Source: Podochytrium sp. JEL0797 (lineage: Eukaryota > Chytridiomycota > Chytridiomycetes > Chytridiales > Chytriomycetaceae). Taken from it: DNA of 64,000 nt. Below are positions 34,497-45,673 of the stretch, piece after piece. The notes below the pieces were generated by a model that was not told the origin of the DNA, made no database searches, and saw nothing but the letters and a program-made list of their open reading frames with translations. The position numbers and the translations under genes were made by a program. Where the stretch lies: the NCBI GenBank assembly GCA_027596195.1, contig JADGJG010000037.1, positions 1 to 64,000 on the forward strand, given 5' to 3'. Every line of letters begins with the position of its first letter. Position 1 is the first letter of the stretch.

Positions 34497-36856
34497 ATGG
34501 CATCTTCGTCCGTCGCGCCTTCGCTTCCGCTGCGCAACTGGCAGTTCCACGTTGTCGAAATGCCCGGCCCAATCACTTCAGGATCTCCAGACATGGCCAT
34601 TGCCGCCCTAGGCGGGATGGACGCCATCACCAGGGTGCGTGCGGGGTGTTTCCTAGGCATGAAACCCGCTTCTGACCGAGCACCACCAGGCATTCTCGCA
34701 GGACCTCGTTCCCCTCGAACTCCGGCTCCGCCCAGAAGACCCCTTCTCGCACCCGATCCTCGGCGAGGTTATATCGACCTCGAATCTGCTGCTCAGAGTC
34801 TCGAAAAAGCGGAAGAAGGTTCCCTCGGGCCCCAACGGAACCTATCTCGAAACCGACTATCGATTCGACACTGAGATTGTTGGGTTGGTGACAAAGACGG
34901 GCCGTTTCAGAGGTGTGTTGCGCAATGAATGAATGCCGAGGTTCTGCAGTCGAAACACTTTCCCTTCTCGTCGAAGAATATTGCGAAATGTTGTCTGGAT
35001 ATGCAAGGGCATTCAATTGAGCAATATTTGATATGACACCGAATCGATCCTGAATACGCGGAATCACCTAGCGGACATTTAATTTCAGACTGTGCGAACC
35101 AACGACCAATTGATTTCCCCCGCCCGATAATCTCAAACATGCGCGTTTATAATTCTCTATCGACTCATCAACCGGGGATTCTCTTTTTGTTTCGCGCGCA
35201 GCTCTCGCGGACTTCCAATACCTTGTGAACCCCGAAGACCCCATGTTCAAACTCAAGCAAAGCCTGAACGAATTCGACAGTGAGTTATTTCCAGTTTTGA
35301 ATCGGAATTGTCGTAGCTGTTTTTCGATTCGAACGCTCCTCTCCTAACCCGACTTCATTACAACCAGTCAATGGAATCTCCAACTTTGAATTCAGCCACG
35401 ACAAGGGCGTCCAACCAGACCTCAGAATGATTCCTCCCCCGAGTTTCTCGCGAATCGAATGGTCTCTTGGTTACAGGTACAGTTTTTTACGTTGGCCAGG
35501 TCCCAGCATTTCGATTGTCGTTGGTCTCACCTTTCTCCACCCACTTTGCATCAGATACCAGCAATTCACGGAATCCACCGAAATCCGAATGCCAAAAAAC
35601 CAAGGAGGAGAGGTAACGAAACCCCAATTCTCCACCTCGACATCGCCTCCTCACCCAAACAAACACCAGGTCATCAAAATCTCCCACAAACCCCCCCGAA
35701 ACCCCATGATAAAATTCCGCAAAGACACACTCCACATCCCCACAGCCCCAACACCCGCCATCCTCTCCCTCCTCGAAACCCGCTTCCCAAACTCCCCCAC
35801 GATCCTCGCACGCATCCAGCACCTCTTCACCCTCCGACCCATCTACACCTTCCGCGCCCTCTTCAACCAAATGCGCGACGTGTGCCTCAAAAAGATGGAC
35901 GTGAAACTCGTGCCGTTTTTGCTCCCCAAATACGCGTACTTTGTCACGTTTGGACCGTGGCAGGAGTGTTGGGTACGGTATGGATATGATCCGAGAGAGG
36001 ATCGGGAAGCGAGGTTGTACCAGATTGTATCAATGCGGATGGTGAAGGGTCCGAAAACGTTGAAGCGGGCCAAAAGGTCAGTGCCGTCGCGGATGGGGGC
36101 CATGTCGTTTGCGGAACATGAGGATGATGAGTTGAGTTTTCTTCTGTGGTTTTGTCCACGTGCGCGCTGCATGTGATTTTTATTTTTTGCTCACTTTTTC
36201 AACCTCCTCAACCAACAGCAAATCCCACATTTTCGACGGAACCCTCTTCAAAGGCGCCGCCCGAATGCATGTCTGCGACCTCACAGACCCCGACGTAACC
36301 CGCATCGTTGAATCCCACCGCGGAATCCGTCGCACATGCGAACCGAACCGCGACGGGTGGTACGAAACGGCGTGTCTCGAAAACATTCGCAAGATTGTGC
36401 GTCGCAAGATTCTGCAACAAGCTGGCCGTAGTGTGGATGATAAGGAGGTTGCGGATTTCGTGAGCGATGATGGGGAGGAGGAGGCGCTGGATGACGATGA
36501 TTTGGGTGGGGAGGATGAGGAGCAGGATGGGGATGAGCAGGAGGAGGAGGAGGGGACTGAGCAGGATGACCGTGACGGTGGGGAGGAGGGAGGGGGGGAC
36601 GATGATATGGAGCTGGAGCCGCCTGTGCCTGTTTCGGCCGCCGTCTCTTCAAAGGTTTGTGGTGCACTCCCTTCCCTTCTATTCTCTATTGACACCTTTT
36701 TTTTGGTCGTGTCAATAACAGATTGACGCGTTGATGAAATCTTTGCAATCGAGCCAAGTGGGTCCAGACGGCGCCGCGCAGCAGCAAGCTTTGAATCCAC
36801 TTGCAGACGACAACGAGGATGACGAGTTTGACTACTTCGAAGAGAATGATGATTGA
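34497..36856 (+). CDS. TFC1: TFIIIC subunit tau95 (Sfc1/GTF3C5)
   Basis: Subunit of RNA polymerase III factor IIIC that binds the A box of tRNA genes together with its partner tau55. About 541 aa. Introns: 34635-34701, 34913-35201 (289 nt), 35280-35367, 35477-35554, 35613-35669 (in-frame, 57 nt, probable), 36131-36218 and 36655-36721. Conserved parts are LVPLELRLRPEDPFSHPI, NLLLRVSKKRKK, ADFQYLVNPEDP, SFSRIEWSLGYRYQQ, LFTLRPIYTFRALFNQM and YFVTFGPWQECWVRYGYDPR. The C-terminus is highly acidic and ends DYFEENDD, as in other tau95 proteins. Because the exons are short and phase-shifting, only pieces appear as ORFs. Confidence 0.9.
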
Positions 36857-37100
36857 GAACAAAATAAATGATCTTGTTTCAAAACCATAACCCACGCCAA
36901 TTGAATCATCACACAAACAAAATCAAAACTGTGTTAAATTCGGTCAGTTTATTGGATGCAAAAACACACCCAAGACAGAATCCAAAGCACCCAAAGATCC
37001 AAAAAAGGTATTCACCCCCTTCAATCACTTCTTCCTCCTCGTCTCCCATCCCTTACAAAAATCACCGGAAATTATGTCGAGGTAAACTCAATGATAGAGT

Positions 37101-37881
37101 TTACTTGGCCTTCTTGTCCAAGTCAATGAGCTGGAGAGTAGGCGGGAGCGACTGTCTCAACTTCTTGGCCTTGTCGGCATCGGCAACGCTCAAGGTGTAG
37201 AGGTACTTGGAGCATCTGACCTTGAACTTGTACTGGTTTCCGTTCTTCTTGATCTTGATGGCTGGAAAGAGGATTTTTGGAATTAGTTCGAATACTGGGG
37301 GGATCGGATGGAATTCAGAAACGTACATTTGGCGTCCTTTCTACGGGCCGTGAGGAGGAATTCCTTGATTTCGGTGATCTGCTTTGGCTGGAGAGAGAGA
37401 GAGGGGAGAGTTTCGAAATTTCGTGGTTAGCGACACTTGCAAGGAGCCAGTAATTCGAGTATGCGAGTGTAGAGGAGAAGTATGCGAGTGCGTCCATCAA
37501 TGTGCATATGCAGTTGTTTCGTCCAGAGTATTCGGCGCGTGAACGATTCGATAATACAACGTTCGATTCCACCCCGTCGCCCCGTATTTAAGAGCCCTCA
37601 TTCAATATCCCCATGATCAAAGCCATTCCCACATTCGCAATTCGAGCACCAAAGCAGAGGGACGGCATGGCGTCCAACAGCAAGGTCATGGCATGGGTCC
37701 GAAACACGACATCTCGTTCCCACACCATCCAACCATCCTCATCCATCCGATCCCTCCAACTCCTCCACAGATGCATTCGGATATCAATCATGGCGAGTCT
37801 ACGACGTGTCTGATGGTGATGGGCCCAGCGGGTGCAGTGGGGATGGGGCGAAATCATCCACCGGGGACATGTCCTAACCAT
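37101..37881 (-). CDS. RPL38: 60S ribosomal protein eL38
   Basis: Ribosomal large-subunit protein. Two coding exons are certain: 37327-37387 ([20 protein letters not shown]) and 37101-37261 ([20 protein letters not shown] to the stop), joined over an intron at 37262-37326. The residue after the splice acceptor at 37387 is Pro-2, so the start codon must sit alone in an upstream exon. The best candidate is the ATG at 37879-37881 in a caaaATG context followed by GTTAGG, which would give a 491-nt first intron and a 74-aa protein. That start is inference. If right, the gene fires divergently from the LYAR-like gene across about 100 bp. Confidence 0.85.
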
Positions 37882-37981
37882 TTTGGAAGGAAGACTGGGC
37901 AAAAAAGTGAACCCCAACGCACCCCCTTTCGATTTTTGTTTTTTTTCTCTCGCACACTCCCACCAACCCCTTTCCGCCCAA

Positions 37982-38682
37982 ATGGTCTCGTTCGTCTGCG
38001 AAGCCTGCCAAGAAACGATCAAGAAGCCCAAGCTGGACCAGCACAAGCAGCGGTGTTACTACGCCCAGTTCTCGTGCATCGACTGTTCAACTACCTTCCA
38101 GGGCAACGACGTGAGCTCCCTGATCATCTTCCCCTCGTTCTGCATTCCTAACAAGTGAATACAGTACAAGGCACACACGTCCTGCATTTCTGAGGCCGAA
38201 AAGTACCAAAAGAGTGTGTACAAGGCGCCCAAGGCGAAAGGGGTGAGCAACTCGTGCATCTGATCCCTTTATTGTACTTAACATATTTATATCAGCAACA
38301 GCAGCAGAAACAGGCCGAAGCCAAAGCGACCCCCATCCCCGTCGCCGAATCCAAAAAAGCCGAAAACATTGTCGCTGCGCCAAAGTCGGCTCCCTTGATG
38401 GCCCAGCTTTCGAACAAGAAGGAATCCAAAGAATCCTCCGATGACGAGAAGCCCGTTTCGAAAAAGAGCAAAGTGGCGGAGTCTGAAACGTTTGACTTCA
38501 AAAAGACCATCAAGTCCGTGTTGAAGAAGAACAGCGCTGGTTTGACGGTGGCGGAACTGCGTTCCAAGGTGGCGGCCAAGATTGCGAAAAAGAAGGACGC
38601 GTCGAAAGAGGTGGTTGCGGCTCAGTTTGACGAATCGGTCAAGATTTCAATCAACGATGAAGGGAACATTTCTTTCGATTAA
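37982..38682 (+). CDS. LYAR-type C2HC zinc-finger nucleolar protein
   Basis: 197 aa, introns 38111-38164 and 38243-38295. The N-terminal zinc-finger pair is typical: MVSFVCEACQETIKKPKLDQ, then HKQRC, then CIDCSTTFQG, and YKAHTSCISEAEKYQ across the splice. The middle is Gln/Lys/Ser rich with KKSKVAESE. The conserved C-terminal helix region (FDFKKTIKSVLKKNSAGL) matches LYAR and yeast YCR087C-A-like proteins. Relatives bind nucleolar RNA and affect ribosome production, consistent with lying next to RPL38. Confidence 0.88.
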
Positions 38683-38718
38683 ACGCAAGCTGTCGTTTTA
38701 TTCTTCTTGTTGTGCTGT

Positions 38719-38994
38719 TCAAGCCTCCTTCAACAACACCGAGTGATGATGCAACTTCTGCCTCTCATAAATCATTTTCCGCTTCGCCGAGTACGCCACT
38801 TCAACCACATCCCCACTCACGCTAATCAACGAATACCCTTGATTCTTGATACTTTCGTAAAACATGCTCTGCTCCACCGTAAACGAAATCATGGCATTCC
38901 CACCCAACGCAACCGTATACGCCCGCGCAATGGCATAAAACTCACTCAACAGCGTATGCGCAAACCCCCCCCACCCACCCCCCCCAGTTACCAA
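38719..38994 (-). pseudogene. C2CD5 C-terminal extension beyond an in-frame stop
   Basis: The frame of C2CD5 continues after its TAA for 92 codons with clear similarity to the end of animal C2CD5: GGFAHTLLSEFYAIARAY, GGNAMISFTVEQSM and KNQGYSLISVSGDVVEV. No usable splice pair removes the stop. The first codons run through two G-tracts on the minus strand (plus-strand C runs at about 38967-38985). It may be a genuine nonsense mutation, programmed readthrough or a consensus error at the homopolymers. Confidence 0.7.
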
Positions 38995-41900
38995 TTAATA
39001 AATAAAAGACGCTTCCTTGACAAAATGGAGAGACACGCGGCCGAGGAATTTCTCGATCCGGGCTTGCGGGACGTACGAGAGGGGTGTGATTTCAACAGCG
39101 CGAGGGGTCGGACTGATGCTGGCTTTCGGGTGTGAGGAGACGAGCCCGAATCCGATGCTGGGACGGACCGGGGGGGGTGGAGACGGAGGGTTGCTGGTTT
39201 GGTTCATCAACGCTTCCACGGCGTACGGAACTGCACTGATGGGAGGTGTCGTCCCAGATGGACCTCCAGCATCCGCACCAGGCACTCCAGGAGTCGACAT
39301 TTTGGCCTCGTCAATATCGTCGTCGGAATACATGAGATCGTCATCAGCTCCATCGCTGTCATTGTCCGACTTGGCTCCTGCATCGCCCCCATCCTCCGTA
39401 GTCGTAACAAGCGACGTATCCGTCAACTGTCTCGGCCCCAACACATTCAAAACCGGTTTAGACCCCGACTTGCGACTCGGAGTTCCCACCTTCTCACTAA
39501 ACGACCCAGACCCAGCAATATCCTCCACCTCACTCTCAGTCGCCGACTCCGACTCCTCCGTCACAACCCCCAACGCGACCCCCGTCCACCGAATCTGAAT
39601 CTCATTCATCTTCAACACCTGGATATCATAATCCACCCCGACAATCATGCACGGCGACACACAAGCGAATTGGAACTGCAACTCCTGGTACAGATCTTGA
39701 AAGAGTCTCGCCAACTGCCGATTCGGGTGATGCGACGACAACGGAATCAATCCCTGCCGAATCATGGTCACACTTTGCACCGTGAACAACGCGTTGCGGT
39801 CCACAAGTTCCGATTTGATGGGCGCCTCAATGTTTTTGAGCTGGAACCCTTCTCGGAACGTGGCATCCATCAACAACATCAAATCCTCGTCATGCTCATC
39901 ATCAATCTGCACAACCACATTCCGCTGCCGATTCGAGACCTCATACTCAGGATCCGAATCACTCGACACACTCTCATCACTCTCAGACTCACTTTCCCCA
40001 ACCTCCTCATTCGACTGCGCCGAATCCCTCCGCACAGGTGGGGTCCCCACCGCTTCCTCCAACCCCCCTCCTCCCACCCCAGCAGCAGTCCCACTCTTCT
40101 TCCTCCCCGAAATAGACCCCAAACTCCCCACCCCCATCTCCACCTCCCTTGCCAACGCCTCCTCAATCTGCTTCCGATTCCACTCACTCTGCTCCATAAT
40201 CCGTCTCTGATCCTCCACCAACTGTCGATCCTCTGCATCCTCCACCTCCAAAGTACGCAGCAGTTTCAACGGCGGTGGGGGTGGGAGCGCTTTGAGGTAC
40301 ACGGCCGTTCCCGTGGCAACAGCCGTCATGAGGGACTCGCCGATCGAGTATTGGATTTTGAGACCGAATATGGCGTTGAGACCGTGGATGCGGAGTTTGA
40401 AAAGGAGTTGGCGGTGGATGTCGTATTGGGCGAAGGGCATGGATTCGGAGACAATGACGGCGTGGGATTCGCCGACGCGAGATTTTTTAATTCGACAGAC
40501 TTGTTGTTGGGGGGGTTAGCTTTAAACTAAAAGTGGAAGAATGCAAAATTCTTATTTTACCATGGGCCTCAATCATGACGGACTTGCCGATCGTTTCGAG
40601 CTCCGTGGGTGGTTCGATGGTGCTGAGGATGATTTCGGGGACAAACTTTTTCTTGCAGACACCGCAACGCGTGAAGGTTGTGTTGGTCTGGAACGGATCT
40701 GCTCGGCTGTATGTGATGTGGCACGCTTGGCATCCTAATAAAGGAAGGGAGAATGAGAGTTCATCAGCGAGTGATAGCATATAAAACGACGATAAAAAAC
40801 AAACCAGGATTCGTTCTCTTCTTCTTCCTCCCCCGTTTCGCCATCTTTTCAAAATATGCCGCACTATCCTTAAACGAATTCCCCCTCCCCAGCGCCGCCC
40901 CAGGAGTCTGCGGAACCTGATTCTCCACATCCTCATACCCAGCACTCCCACCCACTCCATTCCCCAAACTCACCCCCCTCTCCAAACTCGCCGAACTACT
41001 CGCCACCCGGCTCTTGCCCCCCTTCTCCACCCCACCACCCCCAGCCACAACCAACGCCCCCACCCCCTTCTCAAACGCCCCAAAATCAACCACAGCCGCC
41101 GTCCCATAACAATACAACACCACCAACTCATCACACACCGTCATTTGCTCGGTATACCCAACCACAAGCGCACACTTCAAACTCCTCGCGTGGGATTTAA
41201 TCTCGGCCCGCAACTCATCCCACCAGACTTCCCTCGTTTCCTCGTTATCACTCGCATTGTCCATAATCTTAACAGACGTGGCACACACGAGTCCCCCAAG
41301 CCCCTGAATCGCACCGGGTGGGAACGTGTGCAACGTCACAGGGTATTGATCAACCGGTTTCGGCTGCGGTGTCGGCAACACAGGTGGAGGGAGTAAATTC
41401 GAATCCGACGGCGACGAGACGGGAGAATCCGCCAACCGCGAAGAACTGATTTGTCCACTCGGCAACGGTTGTTGTTGGGAAGGGATACTGATTCCAAGCG
41501 GAGACGTGAGAAGACTGTGTCTCTGTGCTCCAGAACCCTCAGGAACGAGGTTCCCCACAGAATGCGACATGGTATTCACCAACCCAAACGGCTGATCCAA
41601 CGCTCCCGTCGAATGCGAGGTACCAACCCTCAACCCAAGCGAAGACACATCCCCCGTCAACGAAGGACTATGAATCAAAGTAGCCATAACTTGTTCAGGA
41701 GTCGCAAGCGTAACCGCCGTTCCAATCGCACGCGCCGTAATCGTTTTCTGCTCCGTTTCAAAATCGAAACACTGCTTGTACCCAAGGATCGCGTTTCCCC
41801 CGAGGTCGAGCACTTTTTTCCCGAGTTGGCGACGGAGTTGGCCGCTGAGTCGGTACATGATGCGCATGCGCGCGTCGTTGGAGGTGCGTGGGGTGCGGAA

Positions 41901-42817
41901 GTTGTCGGCCCAGTGGAATTCGGGGTCATCGTCGCGTTCGAGGGTGTTGACGAATCCGTGGATGGAAGTGACGATATAAGTGGGAGGGACGGAGGGGGTG
42001 GTGAAGAATTGGACGGCTGCGAGGGGCGAAGGGGGGGTCATCGCGTTTCAGCCGTTTGAAAATTTCAAACATGAAAAAAATACACACCTGTGCTCGAGTC
42101 TGCATACTGGTTACTATCCCCGAAAAAGTTGAGCTTGACAGTGATAAAGATTTCTCCACAAACGCCGCGCAGAGAATCAAACAACGGAAACCATCCCGAC
42201 AACGAATTCGAATCCCTCTGATTCGAATCCCACGCGAGTAGAGGATTCAGATCGATAAACACGGCTCCAATTGCATCACTGTAAGTGATTTGGTCGTAAT
42301 CCAGCACTTTGACTTCGAGGGGTTCATTCTGGAGGTCCGCATCGTTCGAGACTTCCTGTTTTGAATGCGCGAAGGAGGTTCAGAGTCGAATGCGAATCAG
42401 GTATCGCTTGGGTTTGTTTCGAGGTTGCGAATCCGCGATGCAATGCGACGGCTTGTTGTGCGTGGTTCCCGAACAAGCTGTCACAGCAAGCTGCCCTTCA
42501 CACACCCTCCCACCCTTCACACTCCCTCTAACCAGCGCAAACAACACTCACAATGCGGAAATCCTCGTTCCACACGGGATTCAGTGTGCGCCGACAGGTC
42601 TTTGTTCGCACCAAGTCGTAGTCTGCGAACCGGCCTTCCACGAATGCATCTAGTTTCGTAGAGTGAGAAGCAAGGAAACACGGTGTTTACTATATACCAG
42701 TTAGCTCCGTAGCGCGATCCATGACGGGCAGGTTTCTTGCCGAGTGGATTCGCAGTTTAATCACGCAGGGCTGGGTGCTTCGTTAGCGAGATATCCCTTC
42801 TAAGTGGAGTATACCAT
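38995..42817 (-). CDS. C2CD5: C2CD5 (CDP138) orthologue, C2-domain protein
   Basis: Human C2CD5 is a calcium/lipid-binding C2 protein acting in GLUT4 vesicle fusion. Here 1110 aa in seven exons; introns 42771-42814, 42650-42697, 42356-42551, 42017-42087, 40735-40804 and 40500-40560. Exon 1 is just the ATG. The C2 domain (LPVMDRATELTDAFVEGRF, TLNPVWNEDF, LEVKVLDYD, GWFPLFDSLRG) is followed by IHGFVNTLERDDDPEFHWAD, MYRLSGQLRRQLGKKVLDLG, a CxxC zinc ribbon (GCQACHITYS and CGVCKKKF), and the C-terminal module (LKLRIHGLNAIFGLKIQYS, EITPLSYVPQARIEKFLGRV). A TAA at 38995-38997 ends the frame. The next 92 codons in the same frame (to 38719) still match the conserved C-terminus (FAHTLLSEFYAIARAY, LGGNAMISF, ISVSGDVVEVAY). 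Confidence 0.92.
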
Positions 42818-43024
42818 TTTGAGGCGTTCGATTGATTAAAACTTGAAACAAGAGTCAAGGTTGAAGTTGCAAGTTTCGCAGACACCGAAAAAAGAGATTT
42901 TGAAAAACTCTTTCGCGGAAAGAGTCGACCCGGCAGTTAATCCAACTCTCTGCCCTTCGAACACCCCTTAGTCTCCAGCCAGCACCTGCATTCCCAGCGC
43001 TACTCCCCGCCCAACTAGACCTCC
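42818..43024. promoter_or_regulatory. Bidirectional promoter, C2CD5 / PKA
   Basis: 207 bp separate the two divergent start codons. C-rich sequence precedes the PKA ATG. No clear TATA or known operator was seen. Confidence 0.45.
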
Positions 43025-44632
43025 ATGCTGGCCCAAGACGGAACTCCTATCACTGCTTCGTACCTCCTCGACCCGAACTCGATTCCCGCCACAAACGGCG
43101 CGCGAATGGGTTACCAGCTCTCTGACTTCCAATTCATCCGCACCCTCGGTAAGCTCCTCCTCCCCTCCTTCCCCTGCGTTGTGCGCGATAAATTTTCGAA
43201 ACTGTTTCATCCACCCTCGGCCAATTTGATCACGCCTCCCACGTTTCGCATCTTTTCAGCCCCCCTCCCCTTCCCATTCTTCCTTTACCCGATTTCTTCT
43301 CTCTCCTTCACTCCCCCCATCCCCTCTCCATCCTTTGCCGCCGCCCTGTTCCCGCTTCTTCTGCCCCCAAAAAATTCCATAATGACTCGGCGACCGACCC
43401 GAAACTAATTTACACCCCCTTCATTTGATTCACCCCAGGCACCGGAACTTTCGGCCGCGTCTACCTCGTCCGCTACGGAAACTCGGACCAATACTACGCC
43501 ATGAAGATGCTCAAGAAAGTCGAAGTCGTGCGCCTGAAGCAGGTCGAACACATCAATTCAGAGAAGCAAATCCTGGCAGAGATTAATTTCCCATTCATTG
43601 TGAACCTGTACGTTTTTTGACACTCGTCTCCCCGTTTCTTTCTTCAAATCACTGTTTTTTCCTAATTGAAATTTTCCCCCTATCGTCACAGGCTCTGCAC
43701 GTTTCAAGACGAAAAGAACGTCTACATGCTTTTAGAATACGTCGTGGGAGGAGAACTCTTTTCCCACCTCCGTCGCGCCGGCCGATTCAGCAACGACATG
43801 ACGCGCTTTTACGCGGCCGAAATCGTGCTCGCGATTGAATACTTGCACGAACGCGACATCATCTACCGCGACCTGAAGCCTGAAAACTTGTTGCTGGATC
43901 ACCATGGGCATATCAAGATTGCAGACTTTGGGTTTGCCAAGAAGGTGGACGATCGGTGAGGACCCCCCACAATTTTTTGTTTTGGTGATGAGGTGTCTGA
44001 TTATTTGTTTTGGTTGTGGCAGAACGTGGACCTTGTGCGGGACGCCTGAATATCTTGCTCCCGAGATTATCCAATCCAAAGGTCACGGCAAGCCCGTTGA
44101 TTGGTGGGCATTGGGTATTCTGATTTTCGAGATGCTTGCGGGGTGAGTCTTTTTTTCCATTTCCTTTCTTCTTTCAACTGTAATGCTAAACATTCCCTCC
44201 CCCAGCTACCCCCCCTTCTTTGACGACAACCCCTTCGGAATCTACGAAAAGATCCTCGCCGGCAAACTCGTCTTCCCCGCGCACTTTGACGTGAACGCCA
44301 AAGACCTCATCAAACGCCTGCTCACAGCAGACCGCACAAAGCGTCTCGGGAACCTCAAATGCGGGTCCGACGACATCAAGAAGCACCGATGGTTCCGCGG
44401 TGTTGATTGGAATGGGTTGTTGATGAAGGGCGTTGGGGCGCCGATTGTGCCGATTGTGGCGCATGCCGGGGATGCGAGGAACTTTGAAATGTATCCGGAG
44501 CTGCCGAAGGAGGAGATGATGATGAGTGGGGGTGGGGATCCTTTCCGGACGTTGTTCACGGTGAGTCCCTTTTTCTTGTCTGTTTTCCTTCAAAAGACTC
44601 ATCCAAAATATTATCAACTATAGGACTTCTAA
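43025..44632 (+). CDS. PKA-C/TPK: cAMP-dependent protein kinase catalytic subunit
   Basis: Serine/threonine kinase released from its regulatory subunit by cAMP. 346 aa, introns 43149-43438 (290 nt), 43608-43691, 43956-44022, 44143-44205 and 44561-44623. Intact motifs: [61 protein letters not shown] with the activation-loop threonine, and KPVDWWALG. The last coding exon is 3 codons (DF and stop), which builds the C-terminal hydrophobic motif LFTDF, equivalent to FTEF of animal PKA. The N-terminal extension is short (about 40 aa). In this window it may act downstream of the CAR-like receptors through adenylate cyclase. Confidence 0.96.
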
Positions 44633-44705
44633 ATAACATATAAAATACAAAAAATGGTGTTTCTTTTCAGTTGTGTTCCCAATAAATTCGATTTTTAAAT
44701 AATTT

Positions 44706-45596
44706 ATGGCGCGGGCGGAGGCGGCAAAAGTCCAGGTGAAGTCTGGAAAGACTATCGAAACGCGAAACAAAAATCAAAAAATCCGAAACGAACCAGACAA
44801 GGGCCGAAACCCTGCCTCCACAATTGGCGGACACCAAGACAAGAAAGTCAAGATCGAGCCGGGCTCCGTCAAGGTCGAAGTGAAGGCTGAAGTGAAGGTA
44901 TCCAACCCTCTCCTCCTTTTAATCAAGGTTAACGCGAAAAACAAACGCCAATCAGAAAGCGCCAATGGCATTCACCGACTTTGACAAGGCCCTCCGCGCG
45001 CGTCTCGAATGTCCCTCGTGCGCCACCTCTGCCACTGCAAATACGCCTGAAACCCTCCAGTTGAGGAAGCCGTCGCCGATGAATATGTCAAATTCCTGTT
45101 CCTCCGCTTGACCTGCCCCCACGAAACGCTCTCTGGCCCCTCCGAGCTGATTGATGACGTGTGGCACATGCACATTCTGCAAACAGAGGAATACGAGGCC
45201 ACGTGTCTTGCACTGTTTGGGAAACGCGTGCCGCACCTGTCATCTTCGGGCGTCAAGCACGCCAAAATAAGCCAAGACGTGCTGCGCAAGAAATTTATCA
45301 ACCTCATCAAGGAATACATCAAGACTTTTGCGGAGGAGCCTGGAATGGTGTGGCACTGCACTTCCACTTCCCACAAGGACGTTCCAGAGGAGTTGGTCGA
45401 TCTCGTGACCGTTTCTGAGGAATTTGACGAGAACGTGTATTACTCTGATGAGGATGAAACCTCTGACGACGAGTCGGACGAGGAGGAGGAGTTCGACCGG
45501 TGCCTCACGTGTTTTGCAGTCAATGTCGGGAAAGAAGGGAGGATGTGCCGTTGTCGAGTCCATGAATGTGGAAAAGGAGTCGCGTCACAGCAATGA
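44706..45596 (+). CDS. GRDP/DUF1399-like protein with acidic tail
   Basis: About 260 aa. The core has the pattern of glycine-rich-domain-protein-like (DUF1399) sequences: a Pro-x-x-x-Ile-Asp-x-x-Trp-His helix (PSELIDDVWHMHILQTEEY) followed by an AxCLALFGKRVPHL stretch. The N-terminus is basic with repeated KVE motifs, and the C-terminus is acidic (DETSDDESDEEEEF) before a short cysteine cluster (CLTCF, CRCRVHEC). The intron at 44898-44955 is clear. A second intron ends at 45060, but its donor is unsure (45002 or 45011, both with weak GTC donors), so a few residues there are provisional. Function unknown. Confidence 0.65.
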
Positions 45597-45673
45597 TGTG
45601 CATGCACTGTGGATGAGATGCACAAGAAACGCGTTTCCTTCCAGCGGATTACAAATAAAAAACTTGGCGAAAA

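Noticed and set aside
34907..35140. A minus-strand open frame inside the long TFC1 intron with an FHA-like or zinc-like look (SRQHFAIF, several cysteines).
   Set aside because: It lies wholly inside a well-supported intron, has no splice or homology support, and the resemblance is a handful of residues.
39199..40530. A 443-codon plus-strand frame opposite C2CD5.
   Set aside because: Arg/His/Pro-rich composition typical of an antisense shadow; the minus strand has a clear family match over the whole span.
42180..42240. Two near-identical gattcgaatc boxes resembling a tRNA T-arm.
   Set aside because: They are inside the C2-domain exon of C2CD5 and encode its DSNQRDSNS stretch; no cloverleaf can be drawn.
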